A DNA stretch of 64,000 nucleotides from Prevotella sp. (GTDB taxonomy: Bacteria; Bacteroidota; Bacteroidia; Bacteroidales; Bacteroidaceae): contig JAEEJK010000096.1 in the NCBI GenBank assembly GCA_016281815.1, positions 1-64,000 of the forward strand. Direction: 5' to 3'. Below are positions 41,306 to 49,417 of this stretch, one piece after another. A model generated the notes under the pieces. It worked only from the letters and a program-made list of their open reading frames with translations, did no database searches and had not been told where the DNA came from. Each line of letters starts with the position of its first letter. Position 1 is the stretch's first letter. A program made the translations under genes and the position numbers.

Positions 41306-43516
41306 TCATCGTGACAGGTATTTTTTCGTCGTGATGGAACCATCGGCGTGGCATTCTTTTACAATATATATCTGAGTCGTCTCAGTTGGTGAGTTGATTT
41401 TTTGTCCTTGCAGGTTGTAGTAGGTGCGTGCAATCACCTTTTGTCCCTGGCCTATTTCGGCAATGACTGTCATGTCATCTTTCACACCCTGAAACGAAGC
41501 CGCATAATCAGGCAAGTAATAGCCTAAATGGGGTGGCTGGTTGTAGGCGCAATTCTGCCAGGCAATACCCATGCGGTAGAGGTGGTCGTGCATGAGTGTC
41601 GGCACCCTTTGCTTTGTCTCAGCAGTACTGCTCACGATGTATAACTGTGAGGGATTGTTGCTGTTCCACCAGATCACTTCCTCGCGCCAATCACCAAAAA
41701 TGTCTGCCTGCAGACAGGGGGTCGCTTTCGTGCCGTTGCAAGAGGACGGACTCATGCCCAGCGATGCAAATGATTTCTGACTGGAACTGTTCGCAAAGAT
41801 GCCCAATTCTGTCAGGCTGCTGGAGGACCATTTCGTGATACTTGTGCCATCAAGCAGTTCTTCATATACGTCTCCATCCCAGTAGATGCGGAAGTTCATC
41901 GATGGCTTTCGCGTTCCTGCCTCCTTGCCGGTCACGGCATTGAACGGGTTTTGGTTACGGCTGCTCTGGTCAAAGCCACCATAGGCTGACCAAAACTCAT
42001 AGCCACGGCTGCCTGTCACTATGTCTGCTGCCAGTCCTCGACCGTTGTCGGCTCCTTTCTGTCCTCCTTTCCATAAGATCTCACCAGTGGCAGCATCGTG
42101 CAGATCCCAGGCATAATCGCCTTTCTCTTCATGGATGTCGAAAAGTTCCAGGCCAGGTCGGTCGGGGTTCATGTCGCCCAAATGGATGGCGTCTCCATGC
42201 CCGAAGCCTACGGCATAAAGCATCTTGCCGTCGTGGTCGAGGGCAGCCGAACCCCAGATGATCTCGTCGTATCCGTCACCATCTACATCGCCTGCCGAGA
42301 GGTTGTGATTGCCGTTGGCATACATCGTGTTGCGCCCCATTCCGGAAGTACAGGCTGGGGGAGTGTAGGTCTTGGTGTTGCCGTCGGCATCCATCAGCCG
42401 GTAGGTCGTCTTTTTGTCGGAACTGTGCAGCCAGCGGGTCTTCAGTTTCTCTCCGTCGAAATCCACTGCCCAAAGATATGAATAGGTGTAGTAGCCTCGG
42501 CACATGACGGCTGAGGGCCGTTCTTCCTGACCTGCCAGATAGGCTACACAAGCCAGGTAGCGCTCACCACGGTTGCCATAACTGGAATAGTCTTTTTTGT
42601 TACTGCGGTCGTCCCAGTTGAATGTGCCCGACGCCTCGCTCAACGTCGCCAGTGCGTTGCGGTTCGGATAGTAGGCAATGGTGTGTATGGCCTTACCCGT
42701 CAGTCCCTCAAACACCGTCAGGTATTCCTGTCCGCCGTCGATGCGCCCGCCGGAGTTGCGCCAGTCCTTCGTGTTGCTTGCATTCCGGATCGATGCGATG
42801 TCAGAGGCTTGGTTGACATAAGTCCCTGCTGCGTCTTTTGAGCCTGGAGCCGTCTTGCAAATCAGTTCTGCCTTGCCATCTTTGTCAAAGTCGTAGACGA
42901 GAAACTGCGTGTAGTGTGCTCCGGCACGGATGTTGACACCCAGGTCGATTCGCCAGAGTTTCTCGCCTGTGAAGAGACGGTAGCAGTCTAAATACACGTT
43001 TCCCGTATAGCCATCCTGGGAGTTATCTTTCGAATTGCTCGGATCCCATTTTACTATGAGTTCGTATTGTCCGTCACCATCCACGTCTCCCACTGAACAG
43101 TCGTTGGGTGAGTAATTGTAGTTTCCGCTCTGATTGCTGGCAGCAGAGGGACGGTCGAGTTGCAACAGATGGTACCCGCGTTTGTTGAATGTGACAGGGG
43201 CGATGGTGTCGGTGGGAATGCCGTTCTGAAGCGTTACCAACTGAAACTCTGATGAAGCGGTTGATACCACTCGCTTGCTGGTGGCATTGCGGATGGTGTC
43301 GCCCACCACAGTTCCGTCTTTCAGCAAGAGAAAGGAGGTGTGCACGTCATCGCTGCCAAGCAACCTCCAAGTGAGGAACGACGATGCCGCATCATTGCCG
43401 ATGCATACAAAACCACGGTCCAAACTCTCTTGCTGCGACAACGGGGTGTCGGGGGATTGCGCTATGACTACGGCTGCGCAAGTAAGCAGCATCAGGGATA
43501 TGACAGTCTTTCTCAT
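41306..43516 (-). CDS. Rhamnogalacturonan lyase, PL11
   Basis: A secreted 736-residue polysaccharide lyase family 11 enzyme that cleaves the rhamnogalacturonan I backbone of pectin by beta-elimination. A signal peptide ends VIAQ. The eight-bladed propeller is full of calcium-binding acidic loops: VGDVDGDGQYELIVKWDPSN, YDFDKDGKAELICKTAPG and AGDVDGDGYDEIIWGS. The C terminus carries ARTYYNLQGQKI and IYIVKE, a sorting-like tail also seen in other secreted proteins here. It lies 41 bp after the GH43 gene on the same strand, so lyase and arabinanase probably act on the same pectin. Confidence 0.92.
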   Translation of the reverse strand: MRKTVISLMLLTCAAVVIAQSPDTPLSQQESLDRGFVCIGNDAASSFLTWRLLGSDDVHTSFLLLKDGTVVGDTIRNATSKRVVSTASSEFQLVTLQNGIPTDTIAPVTFNKRGYHLLQLDRPSAASNQSGNYNYSPNDCSVGDVDGDGQYELIVKWDPSNSKDNSQDGYTGNVYLDCYRLFTGEKLWRIDLGVNIRAGAHYTQFLVYDFDKDGKAELICKTAPGSKDAAGTYVNQASDIASIRNASNTKDWRNSGGRIDGGQEYLTVFEGLTGKAIHTIAYYPNRNALATLSEASGTFNWDDRSNKKDYSSYGNRGERYLACVAYLAGQEERPSAVMCRGYYTYSYLWAVDFDGEKLKTRWLHSSDKKTTYRLMDADGNTKTYTPPACTSGMGRNTMYANGNHNLSAGDVDGDGYDEIIWGSAALDHDGKMLYAVGFGHGDAIHLGDMNPDRPGLELFDIHEEKGDYAWDLHDAATGEILWKGGQKGADNGRGLAADIVTGSRGYEFWSAYGGFDQSSRNQNPFNAVTGKEAGTRKPSMNFRIYWDGDVYEELLDGTSITKWSSSSLTELGIFANSSSQKSFASLGMSPSSCNGTKATPCLQADIFGDWREEVIWWNSNNPSQLYIVSSTAETKQRVPTLMHDHLYRMGIAWQNCAYNQPPHLGYYLPDYAASFQGVKDDMTVIAEIGQGQKVIARTYYNLQGQKINSPTETTQIYIVKECHADGSITTKKYLSR

Positions 43517-43556
43517 TTTTTCATTTGAATGATATGCCCAATATGCCTAAAACGTT

Positions 43557-44630
43557 TCAATCATTAAATGCAGATTCTTTAGGCTCAGCCAACTCTGGCC
43601 ATCCATCGGATGTCCAGTTGACGGGGCGTTGGATGAGCATGGCCGCTCCGTTGCGGGTGGCGCTGTAGCCGTGGCAGATGAAGATGTCCTCACCATCGAA
43701 GTTGTATACCGCGCAGTGCCCTGTGGCTTCCCATTCTTTCTTGTCGCCCTCCAGGAACAGATTTCCACCGCCTGTGAGCATGTCTTTGCCGTCACGGTCG
43801 AGGTAGGGCCCGCTCACTTTCTTGCTGCGTCCCACGGCTACGCGGTAATTGCTTTGGGCACCCCGGCAGCAGTAGTCCCATGAGACAAAGAGATAATAGT
43901 AACCGCCGTGCTTGAAAATGAACGGTGCCTCGATGGCATTGCGGCCGGCGAAGCGTGAGGTGGGGTTCTCGGCAGCATGAGGGTCTCCGGGGCGATGACG
44001 GCGGGCTATGGTTACCGGCTTCGAGGCCAGGTGCATGGTGGAGTCAAGACGGGCCAGTTGGATGCCATCCCAGAAGGAACCCCAGACGAGCCATGGCGTG
44101 TCGGAGTCGTCAATGACGAAATTGGGGTCGATGGCATTCCAGTTGTCACCTGATGTCTTGCCATCGGTACCGGCCTTCCAGTCGTGTGAGCAGACGATGC
44201 AGCCCTCGTCCTTCCACATATTGGCGCCCAGCGAACGAGTGCTGAGCAGACCGATGGCGGATCCGTTCTTGCCAAACGTGGAGCAACTGTAGGCGAGCCA
44301 CCAGCGGCCGTGCCACTGGATCACATCGGGCGCCCATACATGATTGCCGAAGCCGGGCACAGAATCCGTGGTCCAGCCGGGAATGACGGTCATCACCGGT
44401 TGGGGCAGCACCGTCCATGTCTTGCGGTCCTTGGAGGTCATCTGCTGAATGCCCATGCCTGTGGCGTAGATGTAGTACGTGTCGCCTTCCTTGGCCATGA
44501 CGGGGTCATGCACCATGGGCGTGTCTGTCTGAAATGCCTCACGTTGGAATCGCTGTCGCCGTGGTCCCTGTGCAGAGACGGTCGTGGTGATGGCAATGGT
44601 GATCATTACCGATAAGAATGCTTTCTTCAT
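43557..44630 (-). CDS. GH43-family arabinanase/arabinosidase
   Basis: A secreted 357-residue five-bladed propeller hydrolase of family GH43. A signal peptide ends VSAQG. The catalytic base Asp is in VHDPVMAKEGDTYYIYATG (about 40-59), a transition-state Asp is in NAIDPNFVIDD, and the general acid Glu is in AIEAPFIFKHGGYYYLF. The single-domain size and motifs fit endo-arabinanase-type members, with arabinan side chains of pectin as likely substrate. It is first in the operon with PL11. Its leader contains a 26-bp tandem repeat. Confidence 0.87.
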   Translation of the reverse strand: MKKAFLSVMITIAITTTVSAQGPRRQRFQREAFQTDTPMVHDPVMAKEGDTYYIYATGMGIQQMTSKDRKTWTVLPQPVMTVIPGWTTDSVPGFGNHVWAPDVIQWHGRWWLAYSCSTFGKNGSAIGLLSTRSLGANMWKDEGCIVCSHDWKAGTDGKTSGDNWNAIDPNFVIDDSDTPWLVWGSFWDGIQLARLDSTMHLASKPVTIARRHRPGDPHAAENPTSRFAGRNAIEAPFIFKHGGYYYLFVSWDYCCRGAQSNYRVAVGRSKKVSGPYLDRDGKDMLTGGGNLFLEGDKKEWEATGHCAVYNFDGEDIFICHGYSATRNGAAMLIQRPVNWTSDGWPELAEPKESAFND

Positions 44631-44640
44631 AAAGGTTATT

Positions 44641-44692
44641 GTTTTTTAGGTTATGGCTCAATCTGAGTTTTTTAGGTGATGGCTCAATCTGA
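44641..44692. repeat. 26-bp tandem repeat in the GH43 leader
   Basis: GTTTTTTAGGTTATGGCTCA plus ATCTGA (44641-44666) is followed directly by a second copy (44667-44692) with one change. It lies between the candidate -7 box at 44696 and the GH43 start, so it would sit in the mRNA leader. Confidence 0.88.
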
Positions 44693-44695
44693 CAG

Positions 44696-44703
44696 CAAAA
44701 ATA
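44696..44703 (-). promoter_or_regulatory. Candidate -7 box for the GH43-PL11 operon
   Basis: TATTTTTG on the minus strand matches TAnnTTTG, 66 bp upstream of the GH43 start. No clear -33 TTTG is seen. Confidence 0.4.
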
Positions 44704-44782
44704 AGAAAATAAAATAAAAGAAGGATGCATGAACGTCATTTTTTGTTGAAAATATGAAACTATCCTAAAAAATGTGCGCATT

Positions 44783-44814
44783 TTTGGATAGTTCATAAAA
44801 ATTTAATAAGTTTG
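44783..44814 (+). promoter_or_regulatory. Near-consensus promoter for the isomerase gene
   Basis: TTTG (44783-44786) and TAAGTTTG (44807-44814) are separated by 20 bp. The leader to ATG 44877 is about 55 nt. Confidence 0.6.
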
Positions 44815-44876
44815 CAAACCATTATTATACTCTAAGCCTTTTTTGAGATTTATTACTTCATAAACATTTTAAAAAC

Positions 44877-46373
44877 ATGAAAAATGTACCTGTAATTAAA
44901 ATTGGAATCGTTGCCGTTAGCCGCGATTGTTTTCCTGAGTCATTGGCCGTTAATCGCCGTAAGGCTGTGATTGCCAAGTATGTAGAGAAGTTCGGCGATG
45001 CCGGCATCTATGAGTGTCCTATCTGTATCGTCGAGAGCGAGATCCACGCTCAGCAGGCTCTTGAGGACGTCAAAAAGGCTGGTTGCAACGCCCTCTGCGT
45101 TTACCTGGGCAATTTTGGTCCGGAGATTTCCGAGACAATGATTGCCGACTGGTTCCAAGGCCCCACCATGTTCTGCGCTGCCGCTGAGGAGACACAGGAC
45201 AACCTCATTGATGGTCGTGGTGATGCCTACTGCGGTATGCTGAATGCCAGCCAGGCTCTGTCTCTCCGCAAGACACGCGCCTATATCCCTGAGGAGCCCG
45301 TTGGTGATGCCGCTCAGTGCGCAGAGATGATTCATGAATTCTTGCCCATCGCACGTGCTATCGTTGGACTGCAGAACCTGAAAATCATCAGTTTCGGTCC
45401 GCGCCCCAACAACTTCCTCGCTTGCAACGCTCCTATCCGTGCTCTCTATGACCTCGATGTTGAGATTGAGGAGAACTCAGAACTCGACCTGCTTGAGGCA
45501 TTCCAGAAGCATGCTGGTGACCCACGTATCGACGAGGTCGTGAAGGACATGGCCAAGGAGTTGGGCACAGGCAACAAGATACCGTCAGTGCTGCCGAAAC
45601 TGGCTCAGTATGAACTCACACTGACAGACTGGATCGAGGCTCACATGGGTTCACGTCAGTACGTGGCAATGGCCAACAAGTGCTGGCCCGCATTCCAGAC
45701 AATGTTTGGCTTCGTTCCCTGCTATGTCAACAGCCGCCTGACAGGCCGTGGCATCCCCGTAGCATGCGAAGTGGATATCTATGGCGCTCTGTCGGAGTTT
45801 ATCGGCACTTGCATCACCGAGGATGCCGTCACCTTGCTCGACATCAACAACTCTGTTCCGAAGGATATGTATGAGGAGAGCATCAAGGGCAAGAAGTTCG
45901 AGTGCGACACCTACACCGACAAGGAGATCTTCATGGGCTTCCACTGCGGCAACACCGCTTCCTCCAAGGTATGCAACTGCCAGATGTGCTTCCAGCGCAT
46001 TATGGCACGCGCTCTGCCGGTAGAGGTGACCAACGGTACGCTGGAGGGTGACCTCAAGCCCAGCAAGGCTACGGTCTATCGCCTGCAGTCAACTGCCGAC
46101 ACCAAACTTCGTGCATATATCGCACAGGGTGAGATCCTGCCGGTTGCCACCCGCTCGTTTGGCTCCATCGGTATCTTCGGCATCAAGAACATGAGCCGCT
46201 TCTATCGCCATGTCCTCATCGAGAAACACTATCCTCACCATGCAGCAGTGATGTTCGATCACTCAGGTAAGTATCTCTGGGAGGTTCTGAAATACATGGG
46301 TATCCCCGTTGAGGAGATTGACTACAACTTCCCGAAGGGCAACTATTATCCCACCGAGAATCCCTTTGCATAA
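44877..46373 (+). CDS. L-fucose/L-arabinose isomerase family protein
   Basis: A 498-residue cytoplasmic protein of the L-fucose/L-arabinose isomerase superfamily (COG2407-like), which converts aldoses to ketoses with a divalent metal. Typical segments are VYLGNFGPEISETMIADW, ISFGPRPNNFLACNAP, PCYVNSRLTGRGIPVACEVDIYGAL (metal-ligand Glu/Asp) and FMGFHCGNTASS. The exact sugar is not certain from sequence. Placement opposite GH43/PL11 suggests arabinose, fucose or rhamnose from pectin. It has its own promoter and ends at two hairpin terminators. Confidence 0.82.
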   Translation: MKNVPVIKIGIVAVSRDCFPESLAVNRRKAVIAKYVEKFGDAGIYECPICIVESEIHAQQALEDVKKAGCNALCVYLGNFGPEISETMIADWFQGPTMFCAAAEETQDNLIDGRGDAYCGMLNASQALSLRKTRAYIPEEPVGDAAQCAEMIHEFLPIARAIVGLQNLKIISFGPRPNNFLACNAPIRALYDLDVEIEENSELDLLEAFQKHAGDPRIDEVVKDMAKELGTGNKIPSVLPKLAQYELTLTDWIEAHMGSRQYVAMANKCWPAFQTMFGFVPCYVNSRLTGRGIPVACEVDIYGALSEFIGTCITEDAVTLLDINNSVPKDMYEESIKGKKFECDTYTDKEIFMGFHCGNTASSKVCNCQMCFQRIMARALPVEVTNGTLEGDLKPSKATVYRLQSTADTKLRAYIAQGEILPVATRSFGSIGIFGIKNMSRFYRHVLIEKHYPHHAAVMFDHSGKYLWEVLKYMGIPVEEIDYNFPKGNYYPTENPFA

Positions 46374-46403
46374 TTGTCGGATAACTGATCATCTATACTG
46401 ATC

Positions 46404-46443
46404 ATTGGCGTATGGCAGTCTGGCCATACGCCAATCTGTTTTT
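46404..46443 (+). terminator. Terminator of the isomerase gene
   Basis: ATTGGCGTATGGC (46404-46416) pairs perfectly with GCCATACGCCAAT (46423-46435), a 13-bp stem, followed by CTGTTTTT. It lies 31 bp after the isomerase stop. Confidence 0.85.
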
Positions 46444-46455
46444 ATGAGGGACTCG

Positions 46456-46483
46456 AAAAAAAAGGCGGACAATGTCCGCCTTT
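46456..46483. terminator. Bidirectional terminator between convergent genes
   Basis: AAAGGCGGACA and TGTCCGCCTTT form an 11-bp stem (46461-46483), flanked by A-runs on the left and TTT on the right. It can serve the isomerase gene on one strand and the isochorismatase-like gene on the other. Confidence 0.8.
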
Positions 46484-46527
46484 AAAATGTAAATGATTTT
46501 CAGAAACTGAAATCAGTAGTCTGTGTT

Positions 46528-47079
46528 TCAGAATGCTGAGATCAATTCTTCGTTGCTGTAAGCATCTGCGCCATAGCAGGTCTTCAGATAGGCCAGACCA
46601 TTATTGAAGTCCTCCTCGGTGAAAGAGTCGGTGGCTTCCTTGGCTACTACCACATCATAACCTAAGCAGAAAGCATCGGCGGAAGTGTGGCGGACGCACA
46701 TGTGCGTATGGAGTCCGGTCATAATGACGGTCTTCACGCCCAACTCCTTGAGAAGAATGTCAAGGTCGGTCTGGAAGAAACCGCTGTAACGGCGCTTTGG
46801 CACAACATAGTCTTTGTCGCATAATTTCAACTCAGGAATAACCTCTGCACCAGGGGTGCCGGCAATGGCGTGGTCGCCCCAGATGATCAGTTCGCGGTCG
46901 ATGTTCTTCAGGTGAGCATCGTTGCAGAAAATAACAGGCACACCTGCCTCGCGAGCGGCGTCAAGCAACTGTGCGGTGGCGGGAACGATGGCTTTGCCAC
47001 GGTCGCAGGCAAGAGCACCGGTTACAAAGTCGTTGAGCATGTCGACGACCAAAATTGCGGGTGAATTGAGCTTGTTCAT
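46528..47079 (-). CDS. Isochorismatase-like cysteine hydrolase
   Basis: A 183-residue cytoplasmic cysteine hydrolase of the isochorismatase/nicotinamidase superfamily. The catalytic triad is visible: Asp13 in VVDMLNDF, Lys95 in VPKRRYSGF, and Cys128 in GLHTHMCVRHT. The substrate is unknown; nicotinamide or another amide is plausible for this subgroup. It is monocistronic with a TACCTTTG -7 box at 47147-47154. Confidence 0.85.
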   Translation of the reverse strand: MNKLNSPAILVVDMLNDFVTGALACDRGKAIVPATAQLLDAAREAGVPVIFCNDAHLKNIDRELIIWGDHAIAGTPGAEVIPELKLCDKDYVVPKRRYSGFFQTDLDILLKELGVKTVIMTGLHTHMCVRHTSADAFCLGYDVVVAKEATDSFTEEDFNNGLAYLKTCYGADAYSNEELISAF

Positions 47080-47146
47080 CTTGTTTCTGTTTAATTACTA
47101 AAATTGGAAGTTGGTTTATTGATAACTGATTCCATTAATCTGCGCG

Positions 47147-47154
47147 CAAAGGTA
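47147..47154 (-). promoter_or_regulatory. Candidate -7 box for the cysteine hydrolase
   Basis: TACCTTTG on the minus strand matches TAnnTTTG, 68 bp upstream of the start. The -33 element is unclear. Confidence 0.4.
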
Positions 47155-47262
47155 ATGCAATTTCAACAATAATAAATGGATGATGACAATTTCCGCTTGT
47201 TAAATAACGTTAATAATCGAGAAAAGGCATTTGACAAGGGTATCAATCCTGAAAAAAATGAC

Positions 47263-47270
47263 TATATTTG
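47263..47270 (+). promoter_or_regulatory. Candidate -7 box for the small secreted protein-sigma factor unit
   Basis: TATATTTG matches TAnnTTTG, 26 bp upstream of ATG 47296. No TTTG occurs at -33, which could mean it needs an activator or an alternative sigma factor. Confidence 0.45.
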
Positions 47271-47295
47271 CATGTCGACAATAAAATAAGCGCTT

Positions 47296-47604
47296 ATGAC
47301 CAACAAAATACTCGCATTTATCTTCGCTGTGGCGATGGGGGTAGCTGTACCCGTCACTGCAGTTGCTGATACTTCTATTGAAATCATTGACAATGAGGTG
47401 CAGACCATCAACGTGGCTGTCTCTGAGTCTACCATTCATGTCACCGGAGCCAACGGACAGGTCATGCATGTCTACAATGTGACCGGAATGAAACTCATGA
47501 GTGTGAAAATAGAAGGACAGGACAAAAAAGTGGAGATCAATTTGCCCAAAGGCTGCTATATCGTCAAAGTGGGCAAGGTGGTCCGGAAAATCTACATCAA
47601 GTAG
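47296..47604 (+). CDS. Small secreted protein with KGCYIVK tail
   Basis: A 102-residue protein. A signal peptide (about 1-25) is followed by a short beta-sandwich-like segment with VYNVTGMKLMSVKIEG and LPKGCYIVKVGKVVRKIYIK. That is, the mature protein is little more than the C-terminal tail seen on larger secreted proteins in this window. It precedes an ECF sigma factor by 18 bp and may be co-regulated with it. Its function is unknown. Confidence 0.6.
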   Translation: MTNKILAFIFAVAMGVAVPVTAVADTSIEIIDNEVQTINVAVSESTIHVTGANGQVMHVYNVTGMKLMSVKIEGQDKKVEINLPKGCYIVKVGKVVRKIYIK

Positions 47605-47622
47605 CCTACAAAGAAGGGCTGA

Positions 47623-48168
47623 ATGGCCATTGATGAGAAAGACATACTCAGACAACTCGCCGACCCAAGCACTAAAAGGAAGGCTTTTGAGTTGATTGTC
47701 AGTAAATACGGAGAATCTTTATATTGGAAAATCAGGCACATCGTGCTCAATCACGATGATGCTGATGATGTGTTGCAGAATACTTTCATCAAAGCATGGG
47801 TCAACCTGGCTGATTTCAAGCAACTCTCCAAAATCTCCACCTGGCTCTACAGAATAGCCATCAACGAATCACTCGACTTTATCAGAAAAAGAAAAAACCT
47901 GCAGGACTTCAGCATGGACGAGGCTGCAGGAGTGGCCAATATGCTCATGGCTGATGAGTATTTCGACGGCGATAGGGCACAGGCCATCTTGCAGGAGGCC
48001 ATCGCTCTCCTGCCGGATGTGCAGCGAACTGTCTTCACGCTCAGATACTACGACAACATGAAGTATGGGGATATGAGCAAAGTGCTCAACACCACCGAGG
48101 GGGCCCTCAAAGCCTCCTATCACATCGCCATGCAGAAAGTCACGGATTATGTGAAAAAACACCAATAA
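47623..48168 (+). CDS. ECF-type RNA polymerase sigma factor
   Basis: A 181-residue extracytoplasmic-function sigma factor. The sigma-2 region contains DDADDVLQNTFIKAW (about 46-60) and KISTWLYRIAINESLDFIRKRK. Sigma-4 contains LPDVQRTVFTLRYYDNMKYGDMSKVLNTTEGALKASYHIA (about 126-165), with the helix-turn-helix. It directs polymerase to a special promoter set. No anti-sigma or FecR-like partner follows; the next gene is an alcohol dehydrogenase. The control mechanism is therefore not visible. Confidence 0.92.
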   Translation: MAIDEKDILRQLADPSTKRKAFELIVSKYGESLYWKIRHIVLNHDDADDVLQNTFIKAWVNLADFKQLSKISTWLYRIAINESLDFIRKRKNLQDFSMDEAAGVANMLMADEYFDGDRAQAILQEAIALLPDVQRTVFTLRYYDNMKYGDMSKVLNTTEGALKASYHIAMQKVTDYVKKHQ

Positions 48169-48196
48169 CCTTATCAATAACCTCACCAGTAACCTA

Positions 48197-49378
48197 ATGA
48201 AAGATTTCAATTTTTACGCGCCAACGGAAATCGTGTTCGGAAGACAGTCGGAAGAGCAGGTGGCGATGCTCGTGAAAAAGTATAGCGGAAGCTGCGTGCT
48301 CGTTCATTTCGGAGGACAGAGCGCAAAGCGCTCCGGACTGCTCGACAAAGTGACAACAATGCTCGACAGCGCTGGCATAGGATTCGTATGCCTCGGCGGA
48401 GTGGTGCCCAACCCAAGGCTCTCGCTGGTCAAGGAGGGTATCAAACTGTGCCGTGAGCAGGGGGTGGACTTCATCCTCGCTGTGGGTGGTGGAAGTGTCA
48501 TCGATTCGGCCAAGGCCATCGGATATGGCGTGGGCTATGACGGAGAACCGTGGGATTTCTGGGCGGGAAAGGCTGTGCCGCAGTCATGCCTTCCCATCGG
48601 CGCCGTGCTCACCATACCGGCGGCTGGCTCGGAGATGAGCAACAGTTGTGTCATCACCAACGATGACAACAACGACAAACGGGGTTTCAACAACAACCTG
48701 TGCCGGTGCAAATTCTGCATCATGAACCCTGTGCGCACATTCACCCTGCCGCCTTATCAGACTGCTGCCGGGGCTACCGACATCATGATGCACACCATGG
48801 AGCGCTATTTCACCATGTATGACGACATGACGCTTACCGATGCCATCGCCGAGGCCTTGCTGAGAACAGTCAAGGACAGTGCGCTGGAGGTGATGAACAA
48901 CCCGGAGGATTACCGCAACCGGGCACAGATCATGTGGGCGGGAAGCCTCTCGCACAATGACTTGATGGAGTGTGGGACAACCAAGGATTTCGCCACTCAC
49001 AAACTTGAGCATGAGTTGAGCGCCATGTTTGATGTCACCCACGGAGCCGGACTTGCCGCTCTTTGGGGTAGTTGGGCAAGGTTCGTGATGCCGGGACATG
49101 AGTCGCGCTTCGCCAGGTTTGCCGTCAACGTGATGGGAGTGGAGAATGATTTCACCGACCGAAAGAGGACGGCCGAAAAGGGCATCGAGGCGGTGGAGAG
49201 GTTCTTCAAACTGCTCGGAATGCCTACCAGCATACATGAACTTCTCGGAAGAGAAATCACCGATGAGGAAATCGAGGAGATGGCCAGAAGGGCAAGCCAT
49301 GACGGGAATATCACCCTGGGCAACATCTGTGTGCTGCAAAGGGAGGATATGGTAAGCATCTACCGAATGGCAAGATAA
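48197..49378 (+). CDS. Iron-containing alcohol dehydrogenase
   Basis: A 393-residue group III (Fe-type) alcohol dehydrogenase of the butanol-dehydrogenase/YqhD kind. The nucleotide-binding motif is GGGSVIDSAKAIGYG (about 97-111). Metal ligands lie in GATDIMMHTMERYF, HKLEHELSAMFDVTHGAGLA. It reduces aldehydes or ketones with NAD(P)H; the substrate is not determined. It is cytoplasmic. It starts 28 bp after the sigma factor gene and is followed by a MATE gene 39 bp on. Confidence 0.88.
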   Translation: MKDFNFYAPTEIVFGRQSEEQVAMLVKKYSGSCVLVHFGGQSAKRSGLLDKVTTMLDSAGIGFVCLGGVVPNPRLSLVKEGIKLCREQGVDFILAVGGGSVIDSAKAIGYGVGYDGEPWDFWAGKAVPQSCLPIGAVLTIPAAGSEMSNSCVITNDDNNDKRGFNNNLCRCKFCIMNPVRTFTLPPYQTAAGATDIMMHTMERYFTMYDDMTLTDAIAEALLRTVKDSALEVMNNPEDYRNRAQIMWAGSLSHNDLMECGTTKDFATHKLEHELSAMFDVTHGAGLAALWGSWARFVMPGHESRFARFAVNVMGVENDFTDRKRTAEKGIEAVERFFKLLGMPTSIHELLGREITDEEIEEMARRASHDGNITLGNICVLQREDMVSIYRMAR

Positions 49379-49417
49379 CCAAAGAGGATTTTTGAAACCC
49401 ACCTGCAAAGATAACGG

